Shown piece after piece: positions 23,840 through 36,380 of a stretch of DNA of 64,000 bases. Every line of letters starts with the position of its first letter. The stretch's first letter is position 1. Origin of the DNA: Coprinus comatus. Lineage: Eukaryota; Basidiomycota; Agaricomycetes; Agaricales; Agaricaceae. Position numbers and translations under genes: made by a program. Below the pieces are notes generated by a model that searched no databases, was not told the origin of the DNA, and saw only the letters and a list, made by a program, of their open reading frames with translations. Location: contig JAWPGT010000009.1 in the NCBI GenBank assembly GCA_034638255.1, forward strand, positions 682,001 through 746,000, written 5' to 3'.

Positions 23840-24436
23840 ATGGCTCGTGCACACCGGCTCGCGCTCTTTGCCAGCATATTTATCGGTCTTTACACTCTTG
23901 CCTTCTTCCAATTCATTACTGTTCCTCTCTTGGCTCCAGAAACTGCAGGCCAGTTGCTCCCAGTCGTAAGTTTCCACCTATGGTGCCGATGAACGTTTTA
24001 CATGAAATTCATGCGCATATATGTCCTTCCTATGCATTTATTAACTACACGTTGTCAGATTCCCTGGTGGCTTCTTGTAACATTTGGGTCGTATTCGTTG
24101 TGGTCATTGGGATGGGGTCTTTTCACGTTTAGAGATTGTCCAGAGGCATACACAGAACTACTCGCGGTAAGTACAGTTTCAACCACCCTCTTTTGCATTT
24201 GTGCATATACTGTCGTTTCATACGAGGTGCAAGTATGTATTAGTAGAACGTATGTGCATTAAGCTTCATCGCTTTGCTGTAGTGCTTCTCTGATGTTTCC
24301 ATATATCATCCGTCTTCTCGTGACATTACTTCATCCTTCTGGCGTATGAAACTAACTCAACCTTTCTTCTTTATGTACACAGGAGATTTCAGAAGCCAAA
24401 AACGAACTCAGGACCAAAGGAGTCACCGTAGACTAA
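23840..24436 (+). CDS. DPM3: Dolichol-phosphate mannosyltransferase subunit 3
   Basis: Three phase-0 exons (23840-23965, 24059-24166, 24383-24436) encode 95 residues. The N-terminus MARAHRLALFASIFIG begins the first TM helix (about 8-30). A second hydrophobic stretch starts at PWWLLVTFGSYSLWSLGWG (about 43-62). The conserved cytosolic C-terminus follows, with FRDCPEAYTELL, EISEAKNELRTKGV and a terminal VD. DPM3 anchors and stabilises the catalytic subunit DPM1 at the ER membrane for synthesis of dolichol-phosphate-mannose, the mannose donor for N-glycans, O-mannosylation and GPI anchors. The fit to the family in length, topology and C-terminal motif is close. Confidence 0.95.
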
Positions 24437-27333
24437 TTCGTGTTTCAGTGGAAATCTACAGCTGTACATGTTGTGGTATTGAATGCTAAGTATAAAGCAT
24501 ATAGAAACTATGCCGGTATATTTTCGTATTCACGTATTCGGCTACTTCGAACACGCAGCAAAAAACAAATGCCGCCCAAAAACACCTCAAAATACATCAG
24601 AATTTCTATTAAGAAAGTTTGATATGAAAACAGTGTGAATGATATGGAACTGGGGTTGCAATTTATTGAAACATGGCAAGCTAATGGACCCCGATGTTGC
24701 CTACCACCAGCCTTTGTGTCGATTCTTTATGTATTCGCGGGAGACTCACGTATTCTGGAACCCGAGTCGTAATCGCGAACTTCATTTTATCCAATAATGG
24801 GCGCATTCATTTCCAAAGTGAGTGCACCTTCCTTAGGAATGATTGTATTGTATTAACTGGTTGTTACAATGACTAGCAAATTCGGGTGGCTTTGTGACGT
24901 GCCTCTCGTTAGGGAAGACATGTATTTTATTTTTATGGGTAAGTCCATCCCATGCTAGCACTTCATCACTCTCCGAACTAAACTTAAAGGAGTGGGTTTA
25001 TCATACCTGCGCTGCAGATCTCCTACACTACGTCATTACTGTCTCAAACCTCACAACCTGCTGCCCAAAGTCTAAAGGCACAGCAGTCTTTTGTCTGCGC
25101 AGTCCCCTTCCAACCTTAATTTTAGGTAGAGTCTGACCGTGAAATCCTCATACTGCCTCCGGAAAGAATTGCTTTTTCCAGGAGCCTGGCTATCCATCTT
25201 TCAAGATTCCTGGCGTGTTGCAGGCGCATCGTTGGAGCTATCATAATCATGAACCATGCATTGCGGTTTTTTTCTTGTGGCAGGCGAGCCGATTGGTTGA
25301 AGCGCTGACCGTTCAGTAACCGACTGAAAGGCGTTCCAGTTCGTATCGTTCCTCTGTGAATGGACCGTCCCGGCGTGATTCTCTTCAAAAACGAAACTCC
25401 TTTGGGCATGCCAAATGCTACAAACAACACTGATACAGATATACCATAGACGCCAAAGCAAGAATCGACGCTTTGTGTTCGGATACAATTACATATTGTA
25501 TTTGTATGCTCGTTTCGCCTTCATTAAGCACTAACCTTTCATGGGCTTCTCGATGATCAAGGACATTCCCAAATGATCAGTTCGCACAATGTCAAACACA
25601 ATCGGGATCGATGACACTGCTATATATTCAACACTCTTCCTCGACTTCGGGTTCGATTCGATTCCACATCTACTCCCAGCCTTTACTTCTTACTACATCA
25701 TAAAAAAACACCACCACTCCAGTGAATACGAATTCGACTGTCTCACTATAAGTTTCTCATACTGATCAACCGATTTGCTAAACTTCGTTTCCGTTTCTCC
25801 TGAGTCTTCTATTCTCAATCATTCTCATGATTCTATGACCATCAAGAATAAAACATTATACCCGCCTCTATTCGCATCCGCGTGCACACTATAAATACCG
25901 ATATTCAGCTCCATGCAGATCATCAAAAGATTGGACAAGTGCTATCCTTTAATGTATTACATTCAACTCAAAAGGGGTGTATTCTACTGACTTGATATAT
26001 GGTATATCCTTCTACTAACTTGTGTTGTACATTGACATCATCATCAAATGACCCACAAGGTAAATATTATGCATACAAAACTCACAAGGAATCACTTGCG
26101 ATCGATCGTAATTTCGAATATTGGACTGTGATAATATGATATTATGGCATGCTAATTCATTTGACATATTTGGACACAAGACAAGTGAAATGACATTGGA
26201 CATGGGCTCGAGAATAAACACGCCATATATGTATGTAACAGTATACTCCGCACTTCGATTTCAATTCAATGGGATCTCATGTTTTTAAAGCAGATATAAA
26301 TATTTAAAAAAAATATTTAAAAAAATGGTAAACGTCAATTGACAATAATCAATTTATTCTCCCAGCAAAATGCTGAATAAATAACTGGGCTTCTTTGTCG
26401 ACAGGTGAAACTAGTTTTATTTTCTTGTATATTCCTCTCTTGGTGAGAAAAGGATGGATCTTAAAAGGACGGAGTTTAGAAGGGTGTGTTTTCAAGGAGA
26501 TCAAGAATTCGGAACAAAGTCGGGGATGATGTCGATGATGCTTGAATTTTTTTTTCTATTTAGAAAGAATAGAAACGCAAACCATCGAAAACATGAGGAC
26601 CTTGAGGTGTGTGGCTCGGTCAAAATCAATCCCGGGATATGCACATTGTCACTGTTCTTCAAATAGTTCCCCATCTACATCAATTTTTTGTGGTTTATAC
26701 CATAATGAGTTTTTCCATCATCCTTCAAGGAGAGGAATGGGAAAGATGATCAGGTATTGCACATGGTTTATGATATCTTTAGAGAAGTTCTTACACTTGT
26801 TCTTGGCTCTCTAGAACTAAAAGAAACCCGTCGAACAATTCGATCGTTCGACTCCTGGGACTTTGAAGGAATGATAAGATTGTTTGAAAATGGTACAGGT
26901 TCGAAATAATTACATGATTATAGTGGAAAATGGCTAACGTAAAAAAAAAAAAAAAAAAAAAACTGGAAAAAGAAATACTATGTATGTAGTACCGAGTCCA
27001 ATAGAACAATCTAAAGAGTTCAACGTCCGAATGAGGTGTACATGATCACGTCAAGAGAATGGATAAACTTGCGTAAAAGTGGTTCGTAAAGGTGTGACGT
27101 CCAACAAAAAAGACAGGAACAAAAGCCGGGAATGATAAAATCGATGACGAAGTGGAATTACGGACCATTGAAGTTTACGAACCATTGAGGGTTCGATAAC
27201 GTGATACGGGGGTTCTTTTTACAAAAAGATTTTTGCTAAACGGTCAAGCAAAACATTCTCAACGCCCCCTTTCTCGAATCGTTAAACATCATCTCCACCT
27301 CCACAACGGCCAAATCCTTATCTCTACCCAGGT
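24437..27333. other. Intergenic, about 2.9 kb
   Basis: No supported gene. Overlapping minus-strand ORFs at 25122-25488 are open in two frames but show no motif. The right half is very AT-rich and includes an A22 homopolymer. It separates a plus-strand gene from a minus-strand gene (convergent), so both 3' ends lie here. Confidence 0.45.
26941..26962 (+). repeat. Poly(A) tract, 22 nt
   Basis: An uninterrupted run of A. It lies between convergent genes and could be a retroposed tail relic or a plain homopolymer. No target-site duplication was evident. Confidence 0.8.
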
Positions 27334-30300
27334 TCATAGCGGCACCGGTGGTGCACCGGAAGGAAAATTATTATACCTCTGTTTCATCCTCTCCACATCC
27401 ATAAAAGGAGACGAAGATCGATGATGGTAAGTCTCACTATGCCTCAAATTACTCACAGTGGTTCCACCACCACTAGCACCACGATAGTGATGATGTTGAT
27501 GGTTGGAGTTGGTACGATTGTGATTGCCAAGACCAGATGGTCCGGTTGAATGTGCCCTAGTCATTGACATCTGACTGAATTCAGAAGAGAGATCATAGGT
27601 CGAAATACGCCGATGAGTCTGAGGTTTGGGATTGGGATAAACAGAGGAATTTTCGTTCCCATTACCAGTGTGGTTTGCACTGAGCGTAGGGGCAGGTCCG
27701 ATTCCACCGTTCTGAGTGGCATGAGTAGGGCCGGAGGTTTGAGTTTGCATTATCCCCGGAACGCTTGATTGTACCATGGTTGGTATTCCATTGACACCGA
27801 CCATCGCGGGCATTCCATATGGTATTGTCATTGGAAGTCCTTGAAGCATAGTAGCAGGCGAACCTGACATTATACCAGGCATAGGCATCCCAGGCACAGG
27901 GCCCATCATACTCATTCCTCCATAACTCATGTTCATACCCATGTTCATGCTGAGGTTATTTGAGGGAAAGGGAGCTCCTACACCAATCGTTTGGTTCAGT
28001 GTGTAATGGCGCGATCCTAACCCTTTCTTTGTGTTATTAATGATCGGAACCCTTGTGTTGGCGGGATCGAGAAGCATTTGTAAAGCAAAGAGGACCATAA
28101 AGGCTTCGTTACCCGCATTTGAAAGTGCGCATTGCATTGGTGGTTGTGGTAGTTGTCGATTAGAAGAAAGAGGAGTCGGCGAACCATCGCCATTTGCTTT
28201 CCCGCCATTTAGAATAGAGTTATGTCTGGTAGTTGGTGTCGGTGACGAGTTGGATGATGACCAATTGGCCGATGGTGATGATGACGATGAGGGTGCAAAA
28301 AGAGATTCAACGAGAGATTCAAGTGAAAGTGCCGTTCCTTTCGTTCTTGGATTATCATTCTTTGGATCAACCAATGTCCCGCGTTCTCCTGCCGCATATA
28401 ACGATCGTTCGAAGTTGGTAATATCTATCATCAGAACGTTATGCGGGATCTCTATTGTTGGTACATAGAACCGATCCTTATACTTAGTAAATATCATCAG
28501 AGACGGTAGAGATAAGAACTCAACTGATTTTCATCTCCTCTAGTCGTGCCAATTGATTTTGTACACCATGCCCGACTAACACGACTGTGTTAGAGCTCGT
28601 TTCGGAATCCGGACTGGCGAGACTACTGTAAACAAATAAGGTTTTTTTTTCTTGTCAGCTCGGAACACGGAACTTGGTGGTAACTCCATATTGGCCAACA
28701 GATTGGCGCCACGGAGATACAGCGCTGGTCTATTATAGATGACAGCACCACAGACTACGCAGAACACCATATTGTGTAGCCTGTATACAAAGATAAAGAG
28801 AGATACGCTCACCTTATGATAGCTTGTATGATCTGAGGTAACTTGGCTTTTGGCGTCAACTGACTGTCATCAAACTATCGGTCGAGTTTCAGTACCAAGT
28901 GCTAACCCAAAGGAAGGAACCCAAAAGAGGGAGCTTACAGCATACTATGCATCCAATCAAAAAAAAAAAGTTCTTTCATCAGAGAATGGAAATGCTCATG
29001 AACGGAGTGATTAGAAGGAGGTTGCAACTCACCTGCCAAGGGTGATTAGGCGGGTATTTATTGGTAACTTTATCCACGTATTCTTCTACGATATAGTGTC
29101 CCTTTCGATAGTTCGTATCTGGTATCGGTGGCCAATGTCCAGACCTTCCGAAAACAAAACAAAGCAATATTAGATAAAAACATTTTTGTAAAAAGGAAAC
29201 TCACGCTTCCATATGTCCACATCTAAGAGCCGCATATCCAAACTCCAACAAACTCTTCTCATTCCTCTCACTCCAAACAAAACTCAAAGCCAAAAAGGTT
29301 TTATCCCTCCTCGTCCATAATTCCTTAATTGACTTGATCTCTCCAGTACGTACCCGGGTACGTTGTGCGGATAGTACAGCAGCGGGTAATGTCGAATAGA
29401 GTTTCTTGTACGTAGGGTAATCCGAGATATTGCGTAAATGGCGAGTAGAAGTTTCGAATGGTGTTATCTGGAGGATATTAGGTGCTTGTTGAAGGGTTTC
29501 ACCAAATCTAAACGAATTGGAGTTTTTCGTTGAAAAAAAGAAAGAAAAAAAAGGTGAATATATGTGTGTACGTCAAATGTCAAAAGGATCGGCAGTGACG
29601 TGTATTTTGTGATATGCATCGTAAGTATTGAGTCATCAAAAAAAGAATAATAAAGCCTCCTATATGCACGTACCTTGTCTTAATCATCTTCAAAAACGCT
29701 CCTATCGAAGTCAACCGAGTCACTATATGCGCACGACCAGTATATGCGTCTGTAACAGTAATGACAGGCCACGAAAATGCCAGAAACTCTTCAAAGGAAC
29801 TAAACAAATGTCCCCATGTTCGGTCATACCTGAATATATCCAATTCCAATTCCCCCATCATTATGAGTCTACTAAAGAGGAGTAGCAAAGAACACACGAA
29901 CCATGGAATATTATGCGTTTGGAAGTAGCCGATATATGCAGAATAAACCTACGAAAATATTCCATCACATGGGAGAGGGTGAGTGACGAACATAGAGGGG
30001 AGCATATAGGGATGATCTACATACCGAATGGAGGTCATATTGCCAACCCTTAGGGTCCACCATTACAAAGTCTGTCATGTTCCGTCGTATATCGTGAGCA
30101 AGTCGTGAAGCGCCGTGAGAGGAAGAGGAAGAGTGGTTAGATTGGAAGTTGGTGGTAAGTCGGGAGAGAAGTGGAAATACGTCTGAATTTATAGCTAAAA
30201 AATTGACGTATTCATTAACTTCAACAGATAGAGACTAAACCTGATTTGGATCATACAACAAGGGAAAAGGACGCTGTTGTTCGTTTGGTGGTTGGTAGAA

Positions 30301-30343
30301 ACGAGTAATGAAAGACGTGGCCGATGAATGCGCGAATCACCAT
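27334..30343 (-). CDS. Gfd2/YDR514C-like protein with RNase H-like (DEDD exonuclease) C-terminal fold
   Basis: A many-exon minus-strand gene. Recognisable segments in order are VNEYVNFLAINSDVFPLL, MTDFVMVDPKGWQYDL, WGHLFSSFEEFLAF, RKGHYIVEEYVDKV, LTPKAKLPQIIQAII, NTVVLVGHGVQNQLARLEEM, then IPHNVLMIDITNFERSLY, a Ser/Pro/Asn-rich insert, and a C-terminal hydrophobic block QCALSNAGNEAFMVLFALQ. VGHGVQ...LARLE and the late NAGNEA are the hallmarks of fungal Gfd2/YDR514C-like RNase H-fold proteins. A disordered Met/Gly/Pro-rich tail ends at 27334. The 5' end is uncertain. One model starts at ATG 30343 with a 27-nt exon and an intron 30316-30236 with a weak donor (GTCTTT). Without that intron the upstream frame PFPLLYDPNQV runs into TAG at 30238-30236 before SLSVEVNEY. 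The ATG is only about 65 bp below the F-box gene stop. Confidence 0.75.
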
Positions 30344-30408
30344 TCGCGGAAGGTGGTTCTTTGACGGCCCATCGAATAAATATAATACACAATGATGTCA
30401 TCCTACAA

Positions 30409-31952
30409 CTACACATCAAATTCACCTGCCTCATCGTCAGCCAAACTGTATTCAAGCCCTGTATCCTCCTCCTCGTCGCTATCGTCACCGTCACCATCTT
30501 CTTCTGTTTCGTCGTCGTCATCGTCAGAGAATAAAAACGCAGGCAAGTCATCCTCCTCAATTACACCTTCAGGACCAACCGACCACTGTTGCAACTCTTC
30601 AGCAAGTCTTGGTCCCATCATATCTTGCGGATACTTTTTCTCCAAAAATGCTTTAAAAAACCATCGCAACTTGACATGTCGGTTCAAGTCTTCTGTGGCA
30701 TTTACAATTGGGAACCAAAGGTCATCTTTATGTCGACACCATCTTGTAGTACCTATAATTAATTAACAACTATAATACAAAAGAAAAGAAAAAACACGTA
30801 CTTGGTAGAGTAAGGAACACCAGTGATGGAATAAGCTTTCCCCATCTTTGTACAATACTAAACTCCTCGTCTAAATCACCAAGTATATACTTATGTGGAT
30901 TATACATCAGCGTAACAGCCAATGTATGCAAACACGTAAAACTCTGCAATCCTTCTTCTAAAAACAACAAATATCCCTTTTCCAAAAGGAAAAAAAAAAA
31001 AACTCATCAGCACACATACACCCATAAACGATAACTTGAACACAAAGCATACTTGAATAGTAGCAATAGTAGCATACGAACAAACGTTCCTAATCCTCAA
31101 CTTCTCCATCTTCGGTAAATCCAATCCAATAACTTTCAACAAAGTCGGATTCCAACCCAAAACCAAATTATCCATCGCCACAACCTCTTTATTCGACAAC
31201 TTTATAAACTTAACAATCTCTTCCGGTTTTTCACAACCAGGTTCCCAACAAACAGTTAAATATCGTACCTTACTTCCTGGTACGATATATGGAATAGCCG
31301 TACAAGGACCTACATAAGCTAAAAGTTCAGGTAATTCCACGGATGTTAGATAACGACTATTATTCGGATATGATCGTGATAGACCCAAGACTGAACTTGC
31401 AGGAGTGGAAGGAGGTTGAATAACGATAGCTTTCAAAGTATCTTTATGTTGTTTCAAGAATTCGTAAAGCAAAGGAACGTGAGGGATTTTAACTTCATGT
31501 AGACGAGGAAATTGTATATCGACAAGAATTTCCACGAGTATGTTGATATTGGAAATATCCAAAGCCACAAGATTATTGGTATTCTTGAAGGCTTCCGCTG
31601 CAAGTTTATTAAAACTACGCAGTAAATTGTGTGTGGGAATTTCACTGCAAAAATGTAACACAGTGAATATGTACAGCCCCCCCAAACAAATAAATTCAAG
31701 GGCGTACATTCCAAATCTCTTTACACAATTCGCTACATCCTTCTTCTCCGCCAAAGTCTTAAAACAACCCAACGCACTCCTCAGATTCACAACAACAATA
31801 CTATGATAAAGCAACCTAGTTGCCACGTTCCCAGTCTGTTTCGACACCAAACACAACGTCAACAATTCTTTAGTATCCGAATACCTCGATATCTCATCAA
31901 CCAATTCAACAGGGAATTGAGCAAAGAGTGATGTATATGCGTATTTTGGCAT
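30409..31952 (-). CDS. F-box protein with acidic C-terminus
   Basis: Begins MPKYAYTSLFAQFPVELVDEI. Residues about 11-52 match the F-box pattern (FPVELVDEISRYSDTKELLTLCLVSK), which binds Skp1 in SCF ubiquitin ligases. The middle resembles the degenerate leucine-rich folds of fungal F-box proteins (LRSFNKLAAEAF, LPKMEKLRIRNVC). Introns follow KRFG (acceptor ttgcag) and ATIATIQ, with a third after FLTLPS whose acceptor restores the frame at TTRWCRHKDD. The C-terminal about 45 residues are strongly acidic (an Asp/Glu run containing DDDDDETEEDGDGDDSDEE) and end GEFDV. Substrate unknown. It sits between coatomer delta and the Gfd2-like gene, all three on the minus strand. Confidence 0.82.
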
Positions 31953-32061
31953 TGGGTGGAAGAGAAGATGGGTGAGAATGAAAGAGGGAAGACGCGTGAT
32001 GGCGTTTGGATGTTGTGGCTTATTTTCACAAAGCTAAGTATTTCAGGAACAAGGGTCTCTA

Positions 32062-34081
32062 CTACACAACAAGGTATTCTTCCGTAGTAACATACGAATC
32101 CACAGAAAATGGCGCCTCATCCCCATCAATAAGTGCAATTTTGGAAACATCAACTCCAGCAAGATTTCCTTGAGCAACAAAGTTGACTTCCACAGGGAAG
32201 AATGCACCAGCATCGTCTCCATTGATTGTGAAAATCAAAGAGCCGGTTTTGTTAAAATCATCTGAAGCAATGACAGGGATTGTCCAAGCTATTGAATGAG
32301 AAGAGGGTTCAAGGGTCCATTCACCCGTATGGGAGGAGACTGTAGGGTATGAGCCATCCCTGTGTCAAAGGGTCAGCCATGAGCGTGTTTTACAACCAAA
32401 ATGAACCTACGGGAGAGGGATGATGATAGAGGTATCATAGAGCGTAATATTGTCATTTTCTAGTTCGTACTCGATGCTGACTTCGACGGTGCCATTGTTA
32501 GATGCCGTTGGCCAACAATTAACTACCAAGAACTGTCAGTAAAAACACATATACCCCTATTTCAATTATATAAAACTCACTGGACAAAGGAACATTGCTT
32601 TCATCTGTCCCAGCGTATCTCCACCTCAAGACAGCAAGGCTCTGACCAACTGGGAACGACCGAGAAGTATCCTTGAGTGAAATAATGCGCTCTTTACCAG
32701 GCCCGAATTTGGCAACATTCGGATGTTGCTTGAATTGCAAGCTCTTTCCACCAAAGTCCGTCGTAGTAGGCGCAAGTTTGATTTGAATCTGCGCTTTTGC
32801 AGGATCTGAAATCTGAAGATTCATATCCCCCTTCAACTCCATCGATTGGATACCACCATCCCGGAGAAGTTGCAACGACAACTGTTCTTTGATAACAATA
32901 TGGATACTAGTTAACAGTTCAGAGGGAAAAACACACGCATGTCAAAGAATGCGACTACGTACCTTTCCTTCTCAACTTCGGGTAAACTACCTCTATCACC
33001 ATTACCCCTTTGTACAACCGGTTGCTCCTGAACGATAGGTGTAACAGGGGCAGAATACTGTTCCGCAGCAGTCGAAGCCAAAACATCCCCACCCAATGCA
33101 TCCAACAACTCTGCCTGTTTCGTCTTCTTCGCTCCCAACTTCATACCACTGCCCTTGAACGCCGGAGAACGAGCAGGAACTGAAGAGGAGCTAATATACG
33201 AAGGTGTAGTTGTTACCGGTTCTGGTGCTTCGAATTTTGGAACAGCAGAATAACCAGTAGCACCTCCACCAAGATAGCTACTTCCACCCATGCCTCCTCC
33301 AGAGGCAGCACGACGTTGTTGTTCCCGACGTTGCATTTCAAGCTGTTTAGCACGACGTTTAAGTTCTTCCTTCGCTTCTGCTTCTTTGTTCTAAGCATCC
33401 ACACCCAAATCCCAAAAATGTAGCATATAATCAGTAAAGTGGCATGTTGTAGATATGAGTAACTCACCCTAGCGATAATCTCTTGAATCCTCTCTTCATG
33501 ACTCTCCATTTCCAAAATATTCCTAACCTGCATCAAATTCACATTCTCCTTATACCCCAAACTAACAATCTCATCAAAAGCCCCAAGTAACTCGAAAGCA
33601 TTCTTCAAAATCTCTCTTTCATCCGCACTCCTACACATATCAGAAACAACACGAGCGAATAGATGTAAAGTATCTATATCTTGTAATATGTTTGATGCTT
33701 TGTTCGTGATTAAAAGGATATATAAATCCTCTAATGGTTGATAGACGTATCGAACTTCAGATGTTTCGACTGATGTATGTTGAGTGTTTGTTGGAATGAG
33801 TTTTGGGAATGAAGCGAGTAAAGATTCGATCCTTGCTCTTGTCATATCTCGGAATTGACGAGAGATAACAGCTATATATTGTGATTTTTGGATGTTGGTT
33901 CATTTCGTATGTGTTGTATGTAGTAGTGAGATTATGATTAATTGATCAAATAGGTTTGAATACTGGGTTTTTTTTTGACGTACGTTTACCGCCTTTTGTG
34001 CATATTGATGCTGCTAGGACGACCTGTAGATTAAATGTTAGTTAAAATAGGTGGGTTGTTTTGGATAGGAGTACTCACCAT
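32062..34081 (-). CDS. RET2: Coatomer subunit delta (COPI)
   Basis: The spliced product starts MVVLAASICTKGGKPVISRQFRDM, the conserved coatomer delta N-terminus (longin-like fold). It continues with RARIESLLASFPKLI, VYQPLEDLYILLITNKASN and NKEAEAKEELKRRAKQLEMQRRE. A Ser/Gly/Ala linker follows, then the C-terminal mu-homology domain (LQLLRDGGIQSMELKGDMNLQI through VNCWPTASNNGTVEVSIEYELE, ending YVTTEEYLVV). Delta-COP is part of the COPI coat in Golgi-to-ER transport. The start codon forms a coding exon of its own: ATG at 34081-34079 is followed at once by GTGAGT, and exon 2 (34023-33984) supplies VVLAASICTKGGK. Splice phases agree along the gene. Confidence 0.95.
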
Positions 34082-34906
34082 TGTCTCTCGAGCTGTTTTG
34101 GTGAGCTTCAATTAATATATCCAAAGGTACGTGTCAAGCGCCTTCCATAAGGGCAGGCCATCCATTCACACGTGATCAGGGGTAATTAAACATCTTTTAT
34201 TCGAGCCTAATTCGAGCTCTCATTGGCACACACGTCGAGCTTCTTCAGTAGCAATGATAATGGCGTAGGAATAGATGTGTATATAATTTACTAGAGGTTG
34301 CCTTTGCCGCTTTCAAAATAAATTCGACACCAATGTGTAATAATTACAAGTTGTATAAATTTTTGAAGTGAAAAAGTTTCGGTTACTGACAACCAACTGA
34401 TGTAGGGAATCGGAAGGTTGTCTACGCACATTGCATTGTCAAATTACTGTAGTCAAAGCTCAGCGCTCAATAGGAGTAGAATGTATACTTGCGTGATTTT
34501 AGTTGGAGGTTGAAGAATAACAATGTTTTTTCAATATGAATCGTTTTGTAAGTTCGACTGCTTATTCCAAAACCGACACCGCTGATATATTGAGGATTGT
34601 GCATCAACTACATAAGGATACTAACAATGAAAGGTTCCTCAAGGTTCGTAGTGAGTTATGGGTGATCGTCGTCATACTATGACATCACTTAACTGAAACC
34701 AAGATAAAAATACCAATGTGCTCAGTATATAAGATATGTGTCCCACCTATCTTCATCGGGCCCACCTTTACTTGTCTTATCCTCACTTCATCCCATCCGC
34801 GCCCTCAGTTATTCTTTATGTACGTATTTCGTGACGTCCATATACTTGCTAGCAGGAAAGCTTCAAACCATGGACTTCCTGACAAATTACAATTTCATAG
34901 TATAAC
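34082..34906. other. Intergenic and 5' flank of coatomer delta
   Basis: No gene seen. It contains the divergent or upstream control region of the coatomer delta gene. No clear core promoter element beyond AT-rich tracts. Confidence 0.5.
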
Positions 34907-35866
34907 CTACCACCTCTGATAATCTTGTGGGATATCTCCATCTCCGCCTTGAAAACTGATAGTGGAAACTGTATTCAATTCGGGGTCGTTTATTCCATTC
35001 CTGATCCTAAATCGAATCGCTGACACCTCGGTACTTGTGGTCCCAAATCCTACAGGACTCGAATCTATTACCTCCACTCGTTGCTGTGCAGCCCGAATAA
35101 TAACCAAGCTAAATGCAATCCCTAGTTCCCGCAACGAACTATTTAATTGTTCATGGTGGTCAATAGAAGCTAACACTGCAAACAAGAGGTTATGACGTAC
35201 AATAAGGGGTCGAAATTGCCTGGCGAACGGGCTCGAAACTTCCGTATCCTTCATGGGCTTTGTGACTTCGTGTATCCGCCAAATCAACAAGGCTGTCAAG
35301 TTGTACTCACAAGTGGCATAAATATCGATCAAGACGGTAGCAGCAGAAATGGTACTAACAGTACTATCACGATTCCCGGACCAACGTCCATGGTTATAGG
35401 TCCAAACTTGTTCCTGTTTCATGGATGGTATCCGACCCATAACTGAAGCCCCATACACATAAACGCAATAACCCATAAAACACTTGGGAAGATGAAATGC
35501 GCAGGCGTTTTCCATAGACTATCCAGCAACGATATATTAAAACTGCATCAGCACAGATGATCGATACACATTGGCACGTACATTAATAATTTTAAACGAG
35601 CATAAGGTGTTTCTTTAATACTCGAAATACAGGAACAGTGGAGAAGAAACATTCCTGGAATCCTTGGCCATTGCTTCCCAAGCATGAGTTACGAATGGAT
35701 TTCCAGAAGTGTCTTCTATTGTATATTTGACATTATCCACAGTCCCCTTCACTGATAGCACCAAGAAGAGGGTACAACATCCAAAAATGAATATTGTAGA
35801 GGATACACTTGATTTTGATCATTGGTTGTAGGCTCCAGCCGTCATCGGTGTAGAGAATCTAGCGTA
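34907..35866 (-). pseudogene. Decayed copy of the seven-TM family (copy B)
   Basis: Fragments align in order with the intact family members: YTDDGW (exon 1), then VKGTVDNVKY and GNPFVTHAWE, CADAVLIYRCWIVYGKR (exon 2), ALLIWRIHEVTK (exon 3) and LGIAFSLVIIRAAQQR (exon 4). They fall in different frames and with missing pieces. The segment corresponding to AESGFLYLSTTIALFIAWFTP is replaced by unrelated sequence, so at least one TM helix is lost. An ORF of 202 codons spans the 3' half but reads through former introns. Not expected to make a working membrane protein. Confidence 0.8.
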
Positions 35867-36380
35867 AGCACTGAGAAAAATACTAGTGTAACATAAGACA
35901 TCCCGGAGATTAAGGACATTATTAAAGTAATGCCTACTCCGTTGTGTACTGGGATTGTGCCGAGCATGATTAATTGATTCCTAGTCCCTTGATAATGTGC
36001 GTTCAGGTATTTCTGAGGGAAGGTGTAACTAGAAGCACACTATGGCTCTCTCATACTCCAGAAGAGAAAAACCAAAGTTTGAGGTTGAGGTCAAAGGTGT
36101 TAAGGGTAGCACCGAAATAAATATATTACTATTATACAGTTGACGTTTTGAGGGTTATCATTGTGTGATCCCCGTGCAATGCATTATTTGTAGAGTATAT
36201 GAGGATCAACGATCCGTGAAGATATGTTAAGTAGTAAGTATGGTTTCATGTTATGTATCATTCTTCTTTTAAGCATAAGGTATCAAATTTAATCAAATCC
36301 TTCAATTTATAACCTTCAAATTTAACAACTTCTGGCCTTCTAACATACCAATATGTTAGTATAAGTTTTCACGCGAGCAC
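35867..36380. other. Intergenic between family copies B and A
   Basis: AT-rich spacer, no gene seen. Confidence 0.5.

Noticed and set aside
25122..25488. Two overlapping minus-strand ORFs of about 100 codons
   Set aside because: Open in two frames but without motif, TM pattern or neighbouring exons, so not annotated as a gene.
25645..25665. tRNA B-box-like gggttcgattcgattcc
   Set aside because: No A box or foldable acceptor stem at the right distance upstream, so no tRNA gene is claimed.
27334..28468. Plus-strand ORFs opposite the Gfd2-like gene
   Set aside because: Antisense of a recognised coding exon; no splice or family support.
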